A stretch of DNA of 42,785 nt from Acidimicrobiaceae bacterium (GTDB lineage Bacteria > Actinomycetota > Acidimicrobiia > Acidimicrobiales > Aldehydirespiratoraceae). This document shows, piece by piece, positions 1 through 8,757 of the stretch. A model generated the notes under the pieces. That model ran no database searches, was not told the DNA's origin, and saw nothing but the letters and a program-made list of their open reading frames with translations. The stretch covers positions 1 through 42,785 of the forward strand of contig VXWX01000162.1 in NCBI GenBank assembly GCA_009835735.1, in the 5' to 3' direction. How positions within the stretch are numbered: position 1 is the first letter of the stretch; every line of letters begins with the position of its first letter. The translations under genes were made by a program, and so were the position numbers.

Positions 1-50
1 GAAAGCGTGTGAGGCGAGAGCCTCCATGGGTTCAAATCCCATACCCTCCG
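1..50 (+). tRNA. tRNA-Ser, 3' part only
   Basis: The window opens inside a tRNA. Visible are the end of the anticodon loop (GAAA, so the anticodon ends in GA), a long variable arm (GAGGC..GCCTC), a T arm with TTCAAAT loop, and the acceptor strand ACCCTCC followed by discriminator G. The long variable arm and discriminator G fit serine; the anticodon is NGA, first base not visible. No CCA is encoded. It is a different serine isoacceptor copy from the complete gene at 9245. Confidence 0.85.
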
Positions 51-104
51 CGCAAGGCACACATGAATGTGCTCTTTGACGTGGTGTTTTGCTAGGGGAA
101 TGCT

Positions 105-938
105 CTATCTTTGGTCATCGTTACCGGATGAGATCGTGGTGTGAGGAATGCACATCGGTGCGCCGGTCCGGGGATCCCTTATCACCGAGGCCTCCACCCC
201 GAAACACTCCCGCAGCAGTCCCGGCGTCAGCACCTCGGTCGGTGGTCCGTCGGCTACAACCTCGCCGTCCAAGACGGCGATCATCCGATCGGCGAATCGG
301 GCGGCGTGATTGAGGTCATGGAGCACCATCACGACTGTGACTCCCTGGTCCTTGTTCAGGCGGGACACCAGCCGTAGCAGATCGAGTTGATGCCCGACGT
401 CGAGAAACGTCGTCGGCTCGTCGAGGAGCAGAAGGTCGGTCTGCTGAGCGAGCGCCAGCGCCATCCAGGCTCGCTGATGCTCCCCACCCGAGAGAGTGTC
501 CACCGGACGGTCCATCAGATCTTCGAGACGGGTCAGTCGGATGGCCTCCTGGACTGCTTCGTCGTCGGTGTGGCGGAGCATCTTGAGCGCACCGACATGA
601 GGAAACCGACCTTGTGACACCAACTCCAGTACGGTGAGCTCCGGAGGCGCCTCGTGAACTTGGGGGAGAATCGCCATCCGGCGGGCAACCTCGCGGGTGG
701 GAAGGCGGCCGATGTCCTCGCCGTTCAGATAGACCGCGCCGGACAGCGGCTTGATGAGCCGGGCCAGGGTCTTGAGAATGGTGCTCTTGCCCGACCCGTT
801 GGGACCGACCAGCGCTGTCCGGCTGCCTCGCTCGATGCTCAGGCTGAGGCGCCGCGAAACCTCATGACCTCGATAGCCAGCCGAGACGCGGTCGGCCCGG
901 ATCGACGGGTGGTTGATGGTCGGATCGGTGTCAGTCAC
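105..938 (-). CDS. Iron-siderophore ABC transporter, ATP-binding protein (FecE/FepC type)
   Basis: ATPase subunit of a siderophore or haem importer; it powers the two permeases encoded just upstream. Seen in the 277 residues: Walker A GPNGSGKST at 45-53, Q-loop Gln at 93, signature LSGGEHQ at 149-155, Walker B LLLLDEP at 169-175, switch His at about 207. Length is normal for FecE/FepC/BtuD. The GTG start overlaps the permease stop by four bases (GTGA), so translation is coupled. Last gene of the four-gene importer operon. Substrate (ferric siderophore rather than cobalamin) is inferred from the Fur-type box in front of the operon. Confidence 0.93.
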   Translation of the reverse strand: MTDTDPTINHPSIRADRVSAGYRGHEVSRRLSLSIERGSRTALVGPNGSGKSTILKTLARLIKPLSGAVYLNGEDIGRLPTREVARRMAILPQVHEAPPELTVLELVSQGRFPHVGALKMLRHTDDEAVQEAIRLTRLEDLMDRPVDTLSGGEHQRAWMALALAQQTDLLLLDEPTTFLDVGHQLDLLRLVSRLNKDQGVTVVMVLHDLNHAARFADRMIAVLDGEVVADGPPTEVLTPGLLRECFGVEASVIRDPRTGAPMCIPHTTISSGNDDQR

Positions 939-2020
939 GCACGCGCCCTCAACAGGTAGACGAAGAACGGCGCACCCACCAAGGCCGTGAAGGCGCCTAC
1001 GGGGACGCGGCTGCCGCTCTCGGTCTCAATACCGAGGAGTGGGATCCAGTCGAGCGAGAACGTCCGGGCCATCAGATCAGCGGCAACGAGGATGATGGCA
1101 CCGACCAGGGCCGAACAAACCACCAGTCGACGGAGATCGGGTCCGACCAGAGTCCGGGCCAGGTGCGGTCCCATCATTCCCAAGAAGGCGATCCCTCCGA
1201 CGACCGACACGGCGCCGGCGGCCAGCACTACCGCAGTAGTGAGCACACCCGCCCGGGCGAGTTCGGCCCGAAGGCCCAGATTGACTGCCGATGCATCTCC
1301 CAGCTGGAGAACATTGCCCACCGGAATGGCAGCCACCACCAAAGGAACGGCCAGGACCGCCACCGGAACCAGAAACCTCAGGTGCTCCCAGGTTCTGGTG
1401 CTGAGCGAGCCCACCAGCCACCTGATGATCGAGTCGGTATGGCTGCCGGACAGGAGCACGAGAAACGAGGTGGCCGCCGAGAGTGCGGCCGCCACAACGA
1501 CCCCGGTCAGGATGAGCCGCAGGGGGTCGGCGCCCGCTCGACGGTAGCTGAGCCCGTACACCAGGCCGCCGGCCGCGAGGCCCCCCGCCATTGCGGCCAT
1601 AGGAACCAAGGTGTTGAGATCGTCGAGCGCACCCTCCGAGCCGAAGGTGAGCACCAACGCAAGGACCGCCCCCAGGACCGCGCCCTGGGTGATGCCGACC
1701 GTGGCCGGAGCCGCCAGCGGGTTCCTGAGCACCGACTGGAGGAACGCTCCGGACGACGACAGCATCGCTCCGGCTAGGCCTGCCATCAAGACTCGCGGCA
1801 GGCGCACTTCCCGCACGGCGATGCGGTGCAGGGGCTCTTCGGGTTGACCGGCAAGGGCCTTGATGACCAGGTCGGGAGCAAACAGCACGGGCCCCAACAT
1901 CACATAGAGCAGCATGAGGGCGACGAGCACGACGGCCAGCACAGCAACCGACCAGCGATAGCGGAGGTTTGAGCGGGCCGCCCGCGTCCGTCGGGCGAGC
2001 CCGGCAGCTGCGACGGTCAT
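935..2020 (-). CDS. Iron-siderophore ABC transporter permease (FecCD family)
   Basis: One of two integral-membrane subunits of the importer, 361 residues, with a basic N-terminus (RRTRAARSNLRYR) followed by about ten hydrophobic segments. The family hallmark, an early arm reading VREVRLPRVLMAGLAGAMLSSSGA, is present, as is GPHLART near the cytoplasmic coupling region and the typical VPVG near the C-terminus. The ATG overlaps the stop of the upstream permease by four bases (ATGA). Forms a heterodimer with its neighbour, inferred from the fec/fep pattern. Confidence 0.93.
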   Translation of the reverse strand: MTVAAAGLARRTRAARSNLRYRWSVAVLAVVLVALMLLYVMLGPVLFAPDLVIKALAGQPEEPLHRIAVREVRLPRVLMAGLAGAMLSSSGAFLQSVLRNPLAAPATVGITQGAVLGAVLALVLTFGSEGALDDLNTLVPMAAMAGGLAAGGLVYGLSYRRAGADPLRLILTGVVVAAALSAATSFLVLLSGSHTDSIIRWLVGSLSTRTWEHLRFLVPVAVLAVPLVVAAIPVGNVLQLGDASAVNLGLRAELARAGVLTTAVVLAAGAVSVVGGIAFLGMMGPHLARTLVGPDLRRLVVCSALVGAIILVAADLMARTFSLDWIPLLGIETESGSRVPVGAFTALVGAPFFVYLLRARA

Positions 2021-3003
2021 GCCGATGGCCTCTTCCCGAAGATGCCCCGTTGCATCAACACGAGAAGCACCGGAGCCCCGAGGAGAGCGGTCCAGAGCCC
2101 GACCGCCACCTCGTGGGGATGCAGCGCGAGGCGGGCCGCTCCATCAGCCGCCAGTACCAGTACTGCCCCTGTCACGGCAGCCACCGGCATCACCACCCGG
2201 GCGTCGGATGTTCGCAGCAAGCGGCGGACGATGTGGGGCGAGACAAGGGCTATGAAGCCGATCGGGCCGGCGATGGCGACCACCGGCGCCACCAGGAGGA
2301 CCGACGTTGCGAAGAGCACCGCCCGGGTACGGCGGACTCCGACACCCAGACCTTCGGCTACCTCATCGCCGAGTCTCAGGATGTTCAAGCGGCGCCCCGC
2401 CAGCAGGATCACCGGCGGAAGAGCGATTGTCCACGGCGCCGCCAGACGGATCTCGTCCCACTGGACGTCCGAGAGACTTCCCACCAAGAAGCGGTAGATG
2501 ATGGAGACACCGCCGAAATTGGGCGCCAGCGTTATCACCGCGATCACCAGCGCATTGATCAGGGCGGTGAGTGCCGCTCCCACCAGCAGCATGTGCATCG
2601 GGTTCGACTTGAGGCTCACCAGGGAGAGAATGAGCGTCCCCGTGATGAGCCCGGCCGCCAGGGCGGCGATGGGCAAGGCGATCCCGGGAAACGGGAGCCG
2701 GAATGCCACGATGGTGGCCACGGCCAAGGAGGCTCCGGCGGACACCCCGATCAGCTCCGGTCCGGCCAGGGGATTGCGGAGCGTGTCCTGCATCACCGCG
2801 CCCGAGGCACCCAGCATTCCGCCGGCCAGCGCTCCCCCGATGACACGGGGAAGCCGGAGATTGCGCACGATGAAGCGGTGGCTGTCCTCCACGCCCGCTG
2901 AACCGAGCAGGGCGCCCACAACCTGTCCCACCGAGAGAGTTGGTGTCCCCCACGCCAGGGAGCAGAGCACCACTCCCGCGGCCAGGCAGGCGAGGACGAT
3001 CAC
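2017..3003 (-). CDS. Iron-siderophore ABC transporter permease (FecCD family)
   Basis: Second membrane subunit of the importer, 328 residues. It carries the FecCD signature VRNLRLPRVIGGALAGGMLGASGAVMQ near residue 45-75 and SPHIVRRLLR near the coupling helix. Start taken at a GTG, since the frame closes at a TGA 51 bases upstream and offers no other ATG/GTG; the upstream bases would encode a basic stretch (LYRSRRR), so an unusual earlier start cannot be excluded. A strong hairpin lies between this gene and the binding-protein gene. Confidence 0.92.
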   Translation of the reverse strand: MIVLACLAAGVVLCSLAWGTPTLSVGQVVGALLGSAGVEDSHRFIVRNLRLPRVIGGALAGGMLGASGAVMQDTLRNPLAGPELIGVSAGASLAVATIVAFRLPFPGIALPIAALAAGLITGTLILSLVSLKSNPMHMLLVGAALTALINALVIAVITLAPNFGGVSIIYRFLVGSLSDVQWDEIRLAAPWTIALPPVILLAGRRLNILRLGDEVAEGLGVGVRRTRAVLFATSVLLVAPVVAIAGPIGFIALVSPHIVRRLLRTSDARVVMPVAAVTGAVLVLAADGAARLALHPHEVAVGLWTALLGAPVLLVLMQRGIFGKRPSA

Positions 3004-3061
3004 AACGGTGACCGCCTGCGTCCGACGACGGCTCCGGTACAGCGAGGCTCCCTCTCAGGTC

Positions 3062-3093
3062 ATGGAGGGCCGCCGTGATCGGCGGCCCTCCAT
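3062..3093 (-). terminator. Intercistronic hairpin between binding protein and permease genes
   Basis: A perfect 13-bp stem (ATGGAGGGCCGCC and its complement) with a six-base loop lies in the 119-base gap between the binding-protein stop and the first permease start. It has no T-run on the minus side, so it may be a partial terminator or a block to RNA decay. Such elements let the binding protein be made in excess over the membrane subunits. Confidence 0.6.
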
Positions 3094-3122
3094 CGTCGCG
3101 TGGGCTCGGTGCTCGGGGTCGT

Positions 3123-4247
3123 TCAGTGGTCCTCTGGCAGCCACACGGCAAGGTCGCCCGGATGATCGTAGATACTCGGCCATCCTGCGTTCAGGTAGCA
3201 CTGATAGGCCCACTGGAGCATCAGCAGTCCATGCCCGAAGGAACCTGCTGAGTCCTCATTGCAGATGCGGCCCTCCCGGTGGGCGGTTGTCTCGAGCCAT
3301 GCCGGCTCGGTGACCGAGTCGGCGCGGGCGCTGCCCTCCCAAGTGATCATCACCCAGACCTCGGGGTCGGCCTCGACGATGAACTCCCATGCGAACTCGC
3401 TGTCCGGAGAGCCGTACTCGGACTCGGGCTGTGCGGGGAAGACGCACGTGCCGGCACCCTCGTCGTGGAGGAACCTGCAGAACGAGGAGGAATCCCAGAT
3501 CATCCAGTTGGTGTCGCCGAATCCGACCGCCACTCGCGTGTTGACGGCATCCGCGGGGAGGTCCTCAGCGAGGTGCTCGACGTTGTGCTCGAACCGGTGG
3601 ATGGCCTCTTCCGCTTCAGCCTGCCTACCGGTCAGGATGCCGATATCGGTCCATCCCTCCTTGAGGGTCTGGACGCCGCCGATGTCGACGAGGTAGACCG
3701 GGGCAACCATCTCAAGCGCGTCGCGCACCTCCTCTTCGCCGACCCGGCCGATGATGAGGTCGGGCTCGAAGGCGGCCACCTCCTCTACGGAGGTGCGATC
3801 GCCGAGAACGGGGATGTCGGCGGCTGCGGTGCCGTAGTAGGCGGCCGCGGTGCCCCACTCACCACCGCGATGCTGGGCGACCGGCACGATTCCGAGATCC
3901 GATGTCAGGTCGGTGCAGTTGTCCTGGACGCACACGATCCGCTCGGCAGGACGGTCGAGCGTGATCTCCCGCCCGCTGCCGTCGGTGACAGTCAGCGAAG
4001 GTGCCGCAGTGGTGACGGGAGCGGCCGTCGTGGTCGGCGCCTCGGTGGTGGCAGGGGCAGCCGTGGTAGTTGGCGCCTCGGTGGTGGCGGGGGCGGCCGT
4101 CGTGGTCGGCGCCTCGGTGGTCGGCGCCTCGGTGGTCGCAGTTTCCGACTCCCCTCCACAGGCAGCCAGCGCCACTAGGACGACCGCAATGCCGACACAC
4201 TGGGCCAACTTCGTGCGGTGGGTAAGGGGTGATGTTCGATGCGCCAT
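3123..4247 (-). CDS. Iron-siderophore substrate-binding lipoprotein (PBP, TroA/FecB fold)
   Basis: Extracellular lipoprotein that captures the iron complex and delivers it to the permeases. Of 374 residues, 1-30 form a lipoprotein signal ending in the lipobox LAAC (Cys30), followed by a flexible linker of TEAPTTTAAP repeats (about 34-80), then the periplasmic-binding-protein domain beginning VTDGSGREITLDRPAERIV. Start chosen at ATG 4247: it has an AGGAGG ribosome site and gives the proper signal peptide; the open frame upstream is not needed. Several cysteines (CVQDNC, CRF, GTC, RICN, YQCY) are unusual for this family and may form disulfides. First gene of the importer operon, behind a Fur-type box. 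Confidence 0.92.
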   Translation of the reverse strand: MAHRTSPLTHRTKLAQCVGIAVVLVALAACGGESETATTEAPTTEAPTTTAAPATTEAPTTTAAPATTEAPTTTAAPVTTAAPSLTVTDGSGREITLDRPAERIVCVQDNCTDLTSDLGIVPVAQHRGGEWGTAAAYYGTAAADIPVLGDRTSVEEVAAFEPDLIIGRVGEEEVRDALEMVAPVYLVDIGGVQTLKEGWTDIGILTGRQAEAEEAIHRFEHNVEHLAEDLPADAVNTRVAVGFGDTNWMIWDSSSFCRFLHDEGAGTCVFPAQPESEYGSPDSEFAWEFIVEADPEVWVMITWEGSARADSVTEPAWLETTAHREGRICNEDSAGSFGHGLLMLQWAYQCYLNAGWPSIYDHPGDLAVWLPEDH

Positions 4248-4286
4248 GCGGCGAGCCTCCTCTGATCGGTCCGGCTGCACGGTAGC

Positions 4287-4305
4287 GATAATGAGAATCA
4301 TTCTC
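4287..4305. promoter_or_regulatory. Fur-type operator
   Basis: GATAATGAGAATCATTCTC matches the classical 19-bp Fur box (GATAATGATAATCATTATC) at 17 of 19 positions. Its core, TGAGAAT-C-ATTCTCA at 4292-4306, is a perfect 7-1-7 palindrome. It lies 40 bases before the binding-protein ATG on the minus strand and about 45 bases before the xylulokinase start on the plus strand. It should repress the importer when iron is plentiful; control of the kinase is possible but unproven. Confidence 0.85.
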
Positions 4306-4351
4306 AACTTCTGCCCGGAACCGTCCCATCCGTGGTGGAAGACTCGTGCCC

Positions 4352-5830
4352 ATGACCCTTGTGGCCGGCGTCGACTCCTCCACCCAGGCGACGAAGGTCG
4401 TTCTGCGCGACATCGACTCTGGAAGGCTTGTGGCCAGTGCGACATCGCCCCACACTCCGACGAACCCTCCGGTTAGCGAGCAGGACCCCACCGATTGGTG
4501 GAGTGCCCTCACCGGCTGCTTCGGGCAACTGGCTGAGCACGCCGCCCAGATCCGAGCCATCAGCGTCGGCGCCCAGCAGCACGGACTCGTACTCATGTCC
4601 GGCAACGAGGTCGTCCGCCCGGCCAAGCTCTGGAACGACCTGACGTCATCTGAGCAGTCCGAGCGGCTCGTCGCCGCGGCCGGAGCGGGCTGGTGGGCCG
4701 CGACCTGCGGATCGGTGCCGGTCGCCTCGTTCACCATCACCAAGCTGGCCTGGTTCCTCGAGCACGAGCGCGAGCTGGCCGCGGCAGTCGACAAGGTCAT
4801 GCTGCCCCACGACTACCTCACCTGGCGCCTCACCGGCGAGCACGTCACCGACCGCGGCGACGCCTCGGGGACCGGCTGGTTCGACCCATCGGGCAACGAG
4901 TACCGATCGGAGCTGCTCGGGCAGGCAGTCGACGAGCCCGACACCTGGCTGGGAAGGCTGCCCCGCGTCCTGAGGCACGACGAAGCAGCCGCCACCGTCA
5001 CACCGGCGGTGGCCGCCGAGTTGGAACTCGGGCCCGGCGCGGTTGTCGGGCCGGGGAGCGGCGACAACATGGCGGCCGCGCTCGGGCTCGGGCTCCGCCC
5101 CAGCGACATCGCCATCTCGATCGGCACGTCTGGAACCGTCTACGCCACCAGCGACACGCCGACGAGCGACAGCACCGGCACGATCGCTGGATTCGCCGAC
5201 GCCACCGGCAACTTCCTGCCGCTGGTCTGCACCGTCAACGCGGCCAAGGTGACCGACGCCGTGGCCGGCTGGCTCGGCGTCGCTCCCGAGCAGCTCTCGG
5301 AGTTGGCCCTGGCCGGGATCGGTGAGGACCTCGGTCCGGTGCTGGTGCCCTACTTCGACGGCGAGCGCACGCCGAACCTGCCCGACGCCACCGGATACTG
5401 GGGCGGGCTCCAGAGCGGAACGACCCGCGAGCAGTTGGCGCTGTCGGCCTTCGACGGGGTGGTCTGCGGCCTGCTCGAAGGGATCGACGTCCTGCGCGCC
5501 CACGGGGTGGACACGGGCGGCAGAACGTTCCTGATCGGCGGCGGATCCCAGTCGCCCGCCTACCGGCGGCGGGTCGCCGATCTGACCGGCCGCGTCATCG
5601 TCGTGCCCCACGACAAGCAACTGGTCGCCAGCGGCGCGGCAGTCCAGGCCGCGGCCATCCTTGCGGCCGAGCCCGTCGACGAGATCGCCCAGCGCTGGGC
5701 GCTCGGCACCGGCGACGCATTCGAGCCCGAACTCCCAACCGGCCACGGACTTCTGCGGGCCCGGTACCGCGATGTCCGGGACAGGCTTTTCGCGGCCGAG
5801 CCGCCCCTGCCGGCTGCGCCGAACCCGTAG
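4352..5830 (+). CDS. xylB: Xylulokinase (FGGY carbohydrate kinase)
   Basis: Phosphorylates D-xylulose to xylulose 5-phosphate for the pentose phosphate pathway. Two FGGY domains are seen: N-terminal MTLVAGVDSSTQATKVVL (phosphate-binding loop) with SVGAQQHGLVLM, a mid part with DASGTGWFD, and a C-terminal nucleotide domain with GSGDNMAAALG, SIGTSGTVYA and GGGSQSPAYRRRVAD. Length 492 is normal. A GTG six bases upstream (4346) is an alternative start; both lie behind GGTGGAA. No other xylose gene is nearby, so it may serve another pentulose. Confidence 0.88.
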   Translation: MTLVAGVDSSTQATKVVLRDIDSGRLVASATSPHTPTNPPVSEQDPTDWWSALTGCFGQLAEHAAQIRAISVGAQQHGLVLMSGNEVVRPAKLWNDLTSSEQSERLVAAAGAGWWAATCGSVPVASFTITKLAWFLEHERELAAAVDKVMLPHDYLTWRLTGEHVTDRGDASGTGWFDPSGNEYRSELLGQAVDEPDTWLGRLPRVLRHDEAAATVTPAVAAELELGPGAVVGPGSGDNMAAALGLGLRPSDIAISIGTSGTVYATSDTPTSDSTGTIAGFADATGNFLPLVCTVNAAKVTDAVAGWLGVAPEQLSELALAGIGEDLGPVLVPYFDGERTPNLPDATGYWGGLQSGTTREQLALSAFDGVVCGLLEGIDVLRAHGVDTGGRTFLIGGGSQSPAYRRRVADLTGRVIVVPHDKQLVASGAAVQAAAILAAEPVDEIAQRWALGTGDAFEPELPTGHGLLRARYRDVRDRLFAAEPPLPAAPNP

Positions 5831-5839
5831 CCTCGCGGC

Positions 5840-7021
5840 ATGGACGCGGCACCGGTTGACAGCCGCGACGACCAACCGGACCGCGGCGAACACGAACGGT
5901 CATGGCGTGCTGCTGGGGGACTCATCGGGGTGCTGGCCGTGCTGGTCGTCGTTCTGTGGCTGCTCAGTCTCACCAGCGACGACGGCCCCGAGGCCGGCGA
6001 CCCCGACGCCGACCCCGTCGACGAGGACAGCTTCGAGGCGCCGACCACCACTGCCGTGCTCCGGGAGCCCGAGACCAGCACCGAGGTCGCCTCCGAGGGC
6101 GCTGAGCCCCGAGACGCTGCTCCCGCTGGCCGGTTCAGCGACCTGGACGGCCGGCTCATGTACCTGAGCGGCCGCCATGTGGCGATGGTGGACCTCGCGA
6201 CCGGAGCGCTTCAAAGAGTGCCCGTCGAACCGTTCGGGTCGGTGCTTCTGCTCGATGGCCTGGTGCTGCTCACCGACGGCCGGCGCACCGTGGGCGTGTC
6301 ATTGGCGGATGATCCACCGACCGCGGTGCTCATCACCACCGGCGCGGAGCTGGTGCCCTCGGCCGAACCGCTGGTCGAGTACTGGGTGATCAGCCGACCC
6401 GACGGGCCCGACGGCTCCGTACGGCTGAATGCCTGGCAGCGCTATGGCGTCCTGACCGGCGAGTTGGAAGCGCCGTCGGGCTCCGACGTGCTGGCGGTCC
6501 ACGGCGCCGGAGTGTTCGTGACTCCCCCCGTGGGCCGGACATTCCAGCCGAAGCTCGAGGGGTTCGAGGTTGTCAGCGAGCACAGGCTGCTCGCGGCGAG
6601 CGACCGGCTGCGCGTGGAGCAGCGCTGCGACGAGGACCTCTCCTGCATCGTGGTGGCCGTGGAGGCGGCCACCGGCCGGGTCACCGAGCTGCCCGAGGAC
6701 TTCGTGGCCGAACTGGCCGGCATATCGGTGTCACCGGACAGTCGCTGGCTGCTCAACGACACCAGCCCGGCGTGGTTGTTCGATCGGCAGACCGACCGAT
6801 TGCGCCTGCTGGACGGAGGCGGCTACGGCCGCCCGCGGTGGTCCGACGACTCCGGCTCGGTGGCCTGGCTGACCTCCGACCGCACGCCGACGCTGGTGGT
6901 AGCCCGACTCGAACCGGCCGACGGAAGCCAGGACTGGTTCGCCGTCGAGCTGACAGGGCTGGGCGTGGACCCCTCGCCCGGCTCGTCTTTCCTGCTCGAA
7001 ACGACCCTCAGCCGGCGGTGA
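5840..7021 (+). CDS. Membrane-anchored protein with beta-propeller-like extracellular part
   Basis: Function unknown, 393 residues. Residues about 27-45 (GGLIGVLAVLVVVLWLLSL) form one membrane helix after a short charged N-terminus, so the rest is outside the cell. An acidic, Pro/Thr-rich linker follows, then repeated short units such as GRHVAMVDLATGALQRVPV, WLFDRQTDRLRLLDGGGYGRPRWSDDSGSVAWL and SPDSRWLL, which look like blades of a WD40/TolB-type propeller. Starts nine bases after the xylulokinase stop; TAGCCT six bases before the ATG could be a leaderless -10 box. Its end overlaps the convergent next gene by 14 bases. Confidence 0.72.
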   Translation: MDAAPVDSRDDQPDRGEHERSWRAAGGLIGVLAVLVVVLWLLSLTSDDGPEAGDPDADPVDEDSFEAPTTTAVLREPETSTEVASEGAEPRDAAPAGRFSDLDGRLMYLSGRHVAMVDLATGALQRVPVEPFGSVLLLDGLVLLTDGRRTVGVSLADDPPTAVLITTGAELVPSAEPLVEYWVISRPDGPDGSVRLNAWQRYGVLTGELEAPSGSDVLAVHGAGVFVTPPVGRTFQPKLEGFEVVSEHRLLAASDRLRVEQRCDEDLSCIVVAVEAATGRVTELPEDFVAELAGISVSPDSRWLLNDTSPAWLFDRQTDRLRLLDGGGYGRPRWSDDSGSVAWLTSDRTPTLVVARLEPADGSQDWFAVELTGLGVDPSPGSSFLLETTLSRR

Positions 7022-7787
7022 GCTCGGCTACGCCGAAGACCACCCCGAAGCGCACGCACCAGATCGCCACCGTGGAGTAGTGGTCCAGGTCGAGCCCGAC
7101 AGGGATCTCGTAGTTCTGAGCGCCGACGTTGCCCTTGAGGTCGCCGAGGTCGACGAAGTCATCGTCGAACTGGCCGGCCGGCGCGTCGGTCGGGGCGGCC
7201 GACAGGTACACGTTCAGGTCGGGCCCGTTGTCGGTGCGGAAGTCCTCGAACCGCAGGAACCGCTGACCGCTGCCGTCGCCCAGCACCACTGCGCTGCCCT
7301 CGGTGGGATGCGAGCGGTCGATGAACGATCCGGAAGCCTCCACGATGATCTGCGGCTGCGCCTGTGTGGTGGCGGGCTCAGTCTCGGTGGGCTGGGTCTC
7401 CTCCGCGGGCTCGGTTTCGGTGGCGGGCTCGGTTTCGGTGGCGGGCTCAGCCGGTTCGGACGCCTCGACGCCGGGCTTGGGGACCTGCGACGTGGCCGGC
7501 CCCGGCATATCGGGCATGGGCTCGTCGACCTCGTCGACCATGGGCATGTCGTCTTCGGCCATGGCGTCGTTCATGGCGTCCGCCATGTCCTCGGTCGTCT
7601 CGTCGCCTGCGAGGCCCGACGGGGCCGGGCCCGCGGTGAAGAACGGGAGCGCCTCGTCCACCTCGTCGTCTTGGAAGTATGTCTGGAAGGCGAAGAAGCC
7701 GAACACCAGCCAGGCTCCCACCCCCGCCAGTACCACCCCTGCCGGGAACGCCCAGCGCCAGTGCCGTCTGATCCAGGATCTCATCAC
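7008..7787 (-). CDS. Membrane-anchored DM13-domain protein
   Basis: 259 residues: a membrane helix at about 13-35 (WAFPAGVVLAGVGAWLVFGFFAF), an acidic Met-rich stretch, a low-complexity TETEPATETEPAEE linker, then a DM13 domain from about 150 (SGSFIDRSHPTEGSAVVL to the C-terminus). The domain shows DLNVYLSA, FVDLGDLKGNVGAQNYEIP and the typical single Cys in AIWCVRF. DM13 is a proposed redox/electron-transfer domain on cell surfaces. A second ATG at 7784 follows GATACT by seven bases and may be the true, leaderless start. Confidence 0.82.
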   Translation of the reverse strand: MMRSWIRRHWRWAFPAGVVLAGVGAWLVFGFFAFQTYFQDDEVDEALPFFTAGPAPSGLAGDETTEDMADAMNDAMAEDDMPMVDEVDEPMPDMPGPATSQVPKPGVEASEPAEPATETEPATETEPAEETQPTETEPATTQAQPQIIVEASGSFIDRSHPTEGSAVVLGDGSGQRFLRFEDFRTDNGPDLNVYLSAAPTDAPAGQFDDDFVDLGDLKGNVGAQNYEIPVGLDLDHYSTVAIWCVRFGVVFGVAELTAG

Positions 7788-7883
7788 TCCCAGTATCGCC
7801 GCCCGGCGCCGCAGATTTCAGAGATTCTTGCCAGCAGCGGAGTCGGGGACCCCGATCTCGCTCCCGCCGGTAGGTTCGGAGCC

Positions 7884-8729
7884 GTGAGCGCGCAAGCCGT
7901 GTGGGTGAACGGACACATGGTCGAGCCAGACCACCCGCATCTGCGGGCCGACGACCACGGCGTGATCGTGGGCGACGGCGTCTTCGAGACGCTGCTGGTT
8001 ATTCCCGACGGCGCTGGGGTGACCGCCTTTGCGGTGCGCCGGCATCTTGAGCGTCTGCGCCGCTCGGCCCGGGCGCTGCGCTTCGAATGCCCCTACAGCG
8101 ACGACGAGTTGCGGGCCGCGATCGCGCGGTGCCTCGACGCCGCGCCCGCGGCCGGGATCGTGCGGGTCACGGCGACCAGCGGCGGCGGCCCGCTGGGATC
8201 GGGGCGCAGCGGGGCGCGGGGCTCGGCCATCGTGATCGCCGGCAACCGGCCGCCCGACTACCCGCCCGGCACCGCGGTGGCGGTGGTGCCCTTCGCCCGC
8301 AACGAGCGGGGCGCCATGGCCGGCGTCAAGACGACCTCCTACGCCGAGAATGTGCTGGCGCTCGACGTCGTCCGGGAGCGGGGCGCGTCGGAGGCGATCT
8401 TCGCCGACACCCGGGGCCGTGTCAGCGAGGGCACCGGCTCCAACATCTTCTGGTCCGACGGGGCGCGGCTGCACACGCCGCCGCTGGACACCGGCTGCCT
8501 GGCCGGAGTCACCCGGGCGCTGCTGCTGGAGCGGCTCGATGTGACCGAGACGCACCTGCCCGTTGAGGAGCTTCCCCGCGTTCCCGAGGCTTTCCTGGCC
8601 TCCTCCACCCGGGCGGTCCAGTCGATCGCTCGCATCGACGGCACCGAACTGCCGGTCGTGGACGGCCCGCTCACGGTGGCCGCGGCCGCGCTGATGGCCG
8701 ATCTGATGGCCAACGACATCGACCCGTGA
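7884..8729 (+). CDS. Class IV PLP aminotransferase (aminodeoxychorismate lyase / branched-chain aminotransferase family)
   Basis: PLP enzyme of 281 residues. Catalytic Lys149 lies in VKTTSYAENVLA; the cofactor Glu lies in SEGTGSNIFW (about 182); TGCLAGVTRALLLE is the third family motif. It could be PabC (4-amino-4-deoxychorismate to p-aminobenzoate, for folate), an IlvE-like or a D-amino-acid aminotransferase; sequence alone does not decide. The start is GTG 7884, because the open frame upstream is antisense to the DM13 gene; TAGGTT lies seven bases before it, a good leaderless -10. Confidence 0.88.
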   Translation: MSAQAVWVNGHMVEPDHPHLRADDHGVIVGDGVFETLLVIPDGAGVTAFAVRRHLERLRRSARALRFECPYSDDELRAAIARCLDAAPAAGIVRVTATSGGGPLGSGRSGARGSAIVIAGNRPPDYPPGTAVAVVPFARNERGAMAGVKTTSYAENVLALDVVRERGASEAIFADTRGRVSEGTGSNIFWSDGARLHTPPLDTGCLAGVTRALLLERLDVTETHLPVEELPRVPEAFLASSTRAVQSIARIDGTELPVVDGPLTVAAAALMADLMANDIDP

Positions 8730-8757
8730 TCCTGGTCTCGCACGTCTTGGGAGCGTC

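Noticed and set aside
4346-4351. GTG two codons before the chosen xylulokinase ATG
   Set aside because: Both are possible; ATG 4352 begins at the family's usual MTLVAGVDSST and was preferred.
7080-7883. A long open frame in front of the class IV aminotransferase
   Set aside because: It is antisense to the DM13 gene, has Gly/Arg-rich shadow composition, and the family start is at 7884.
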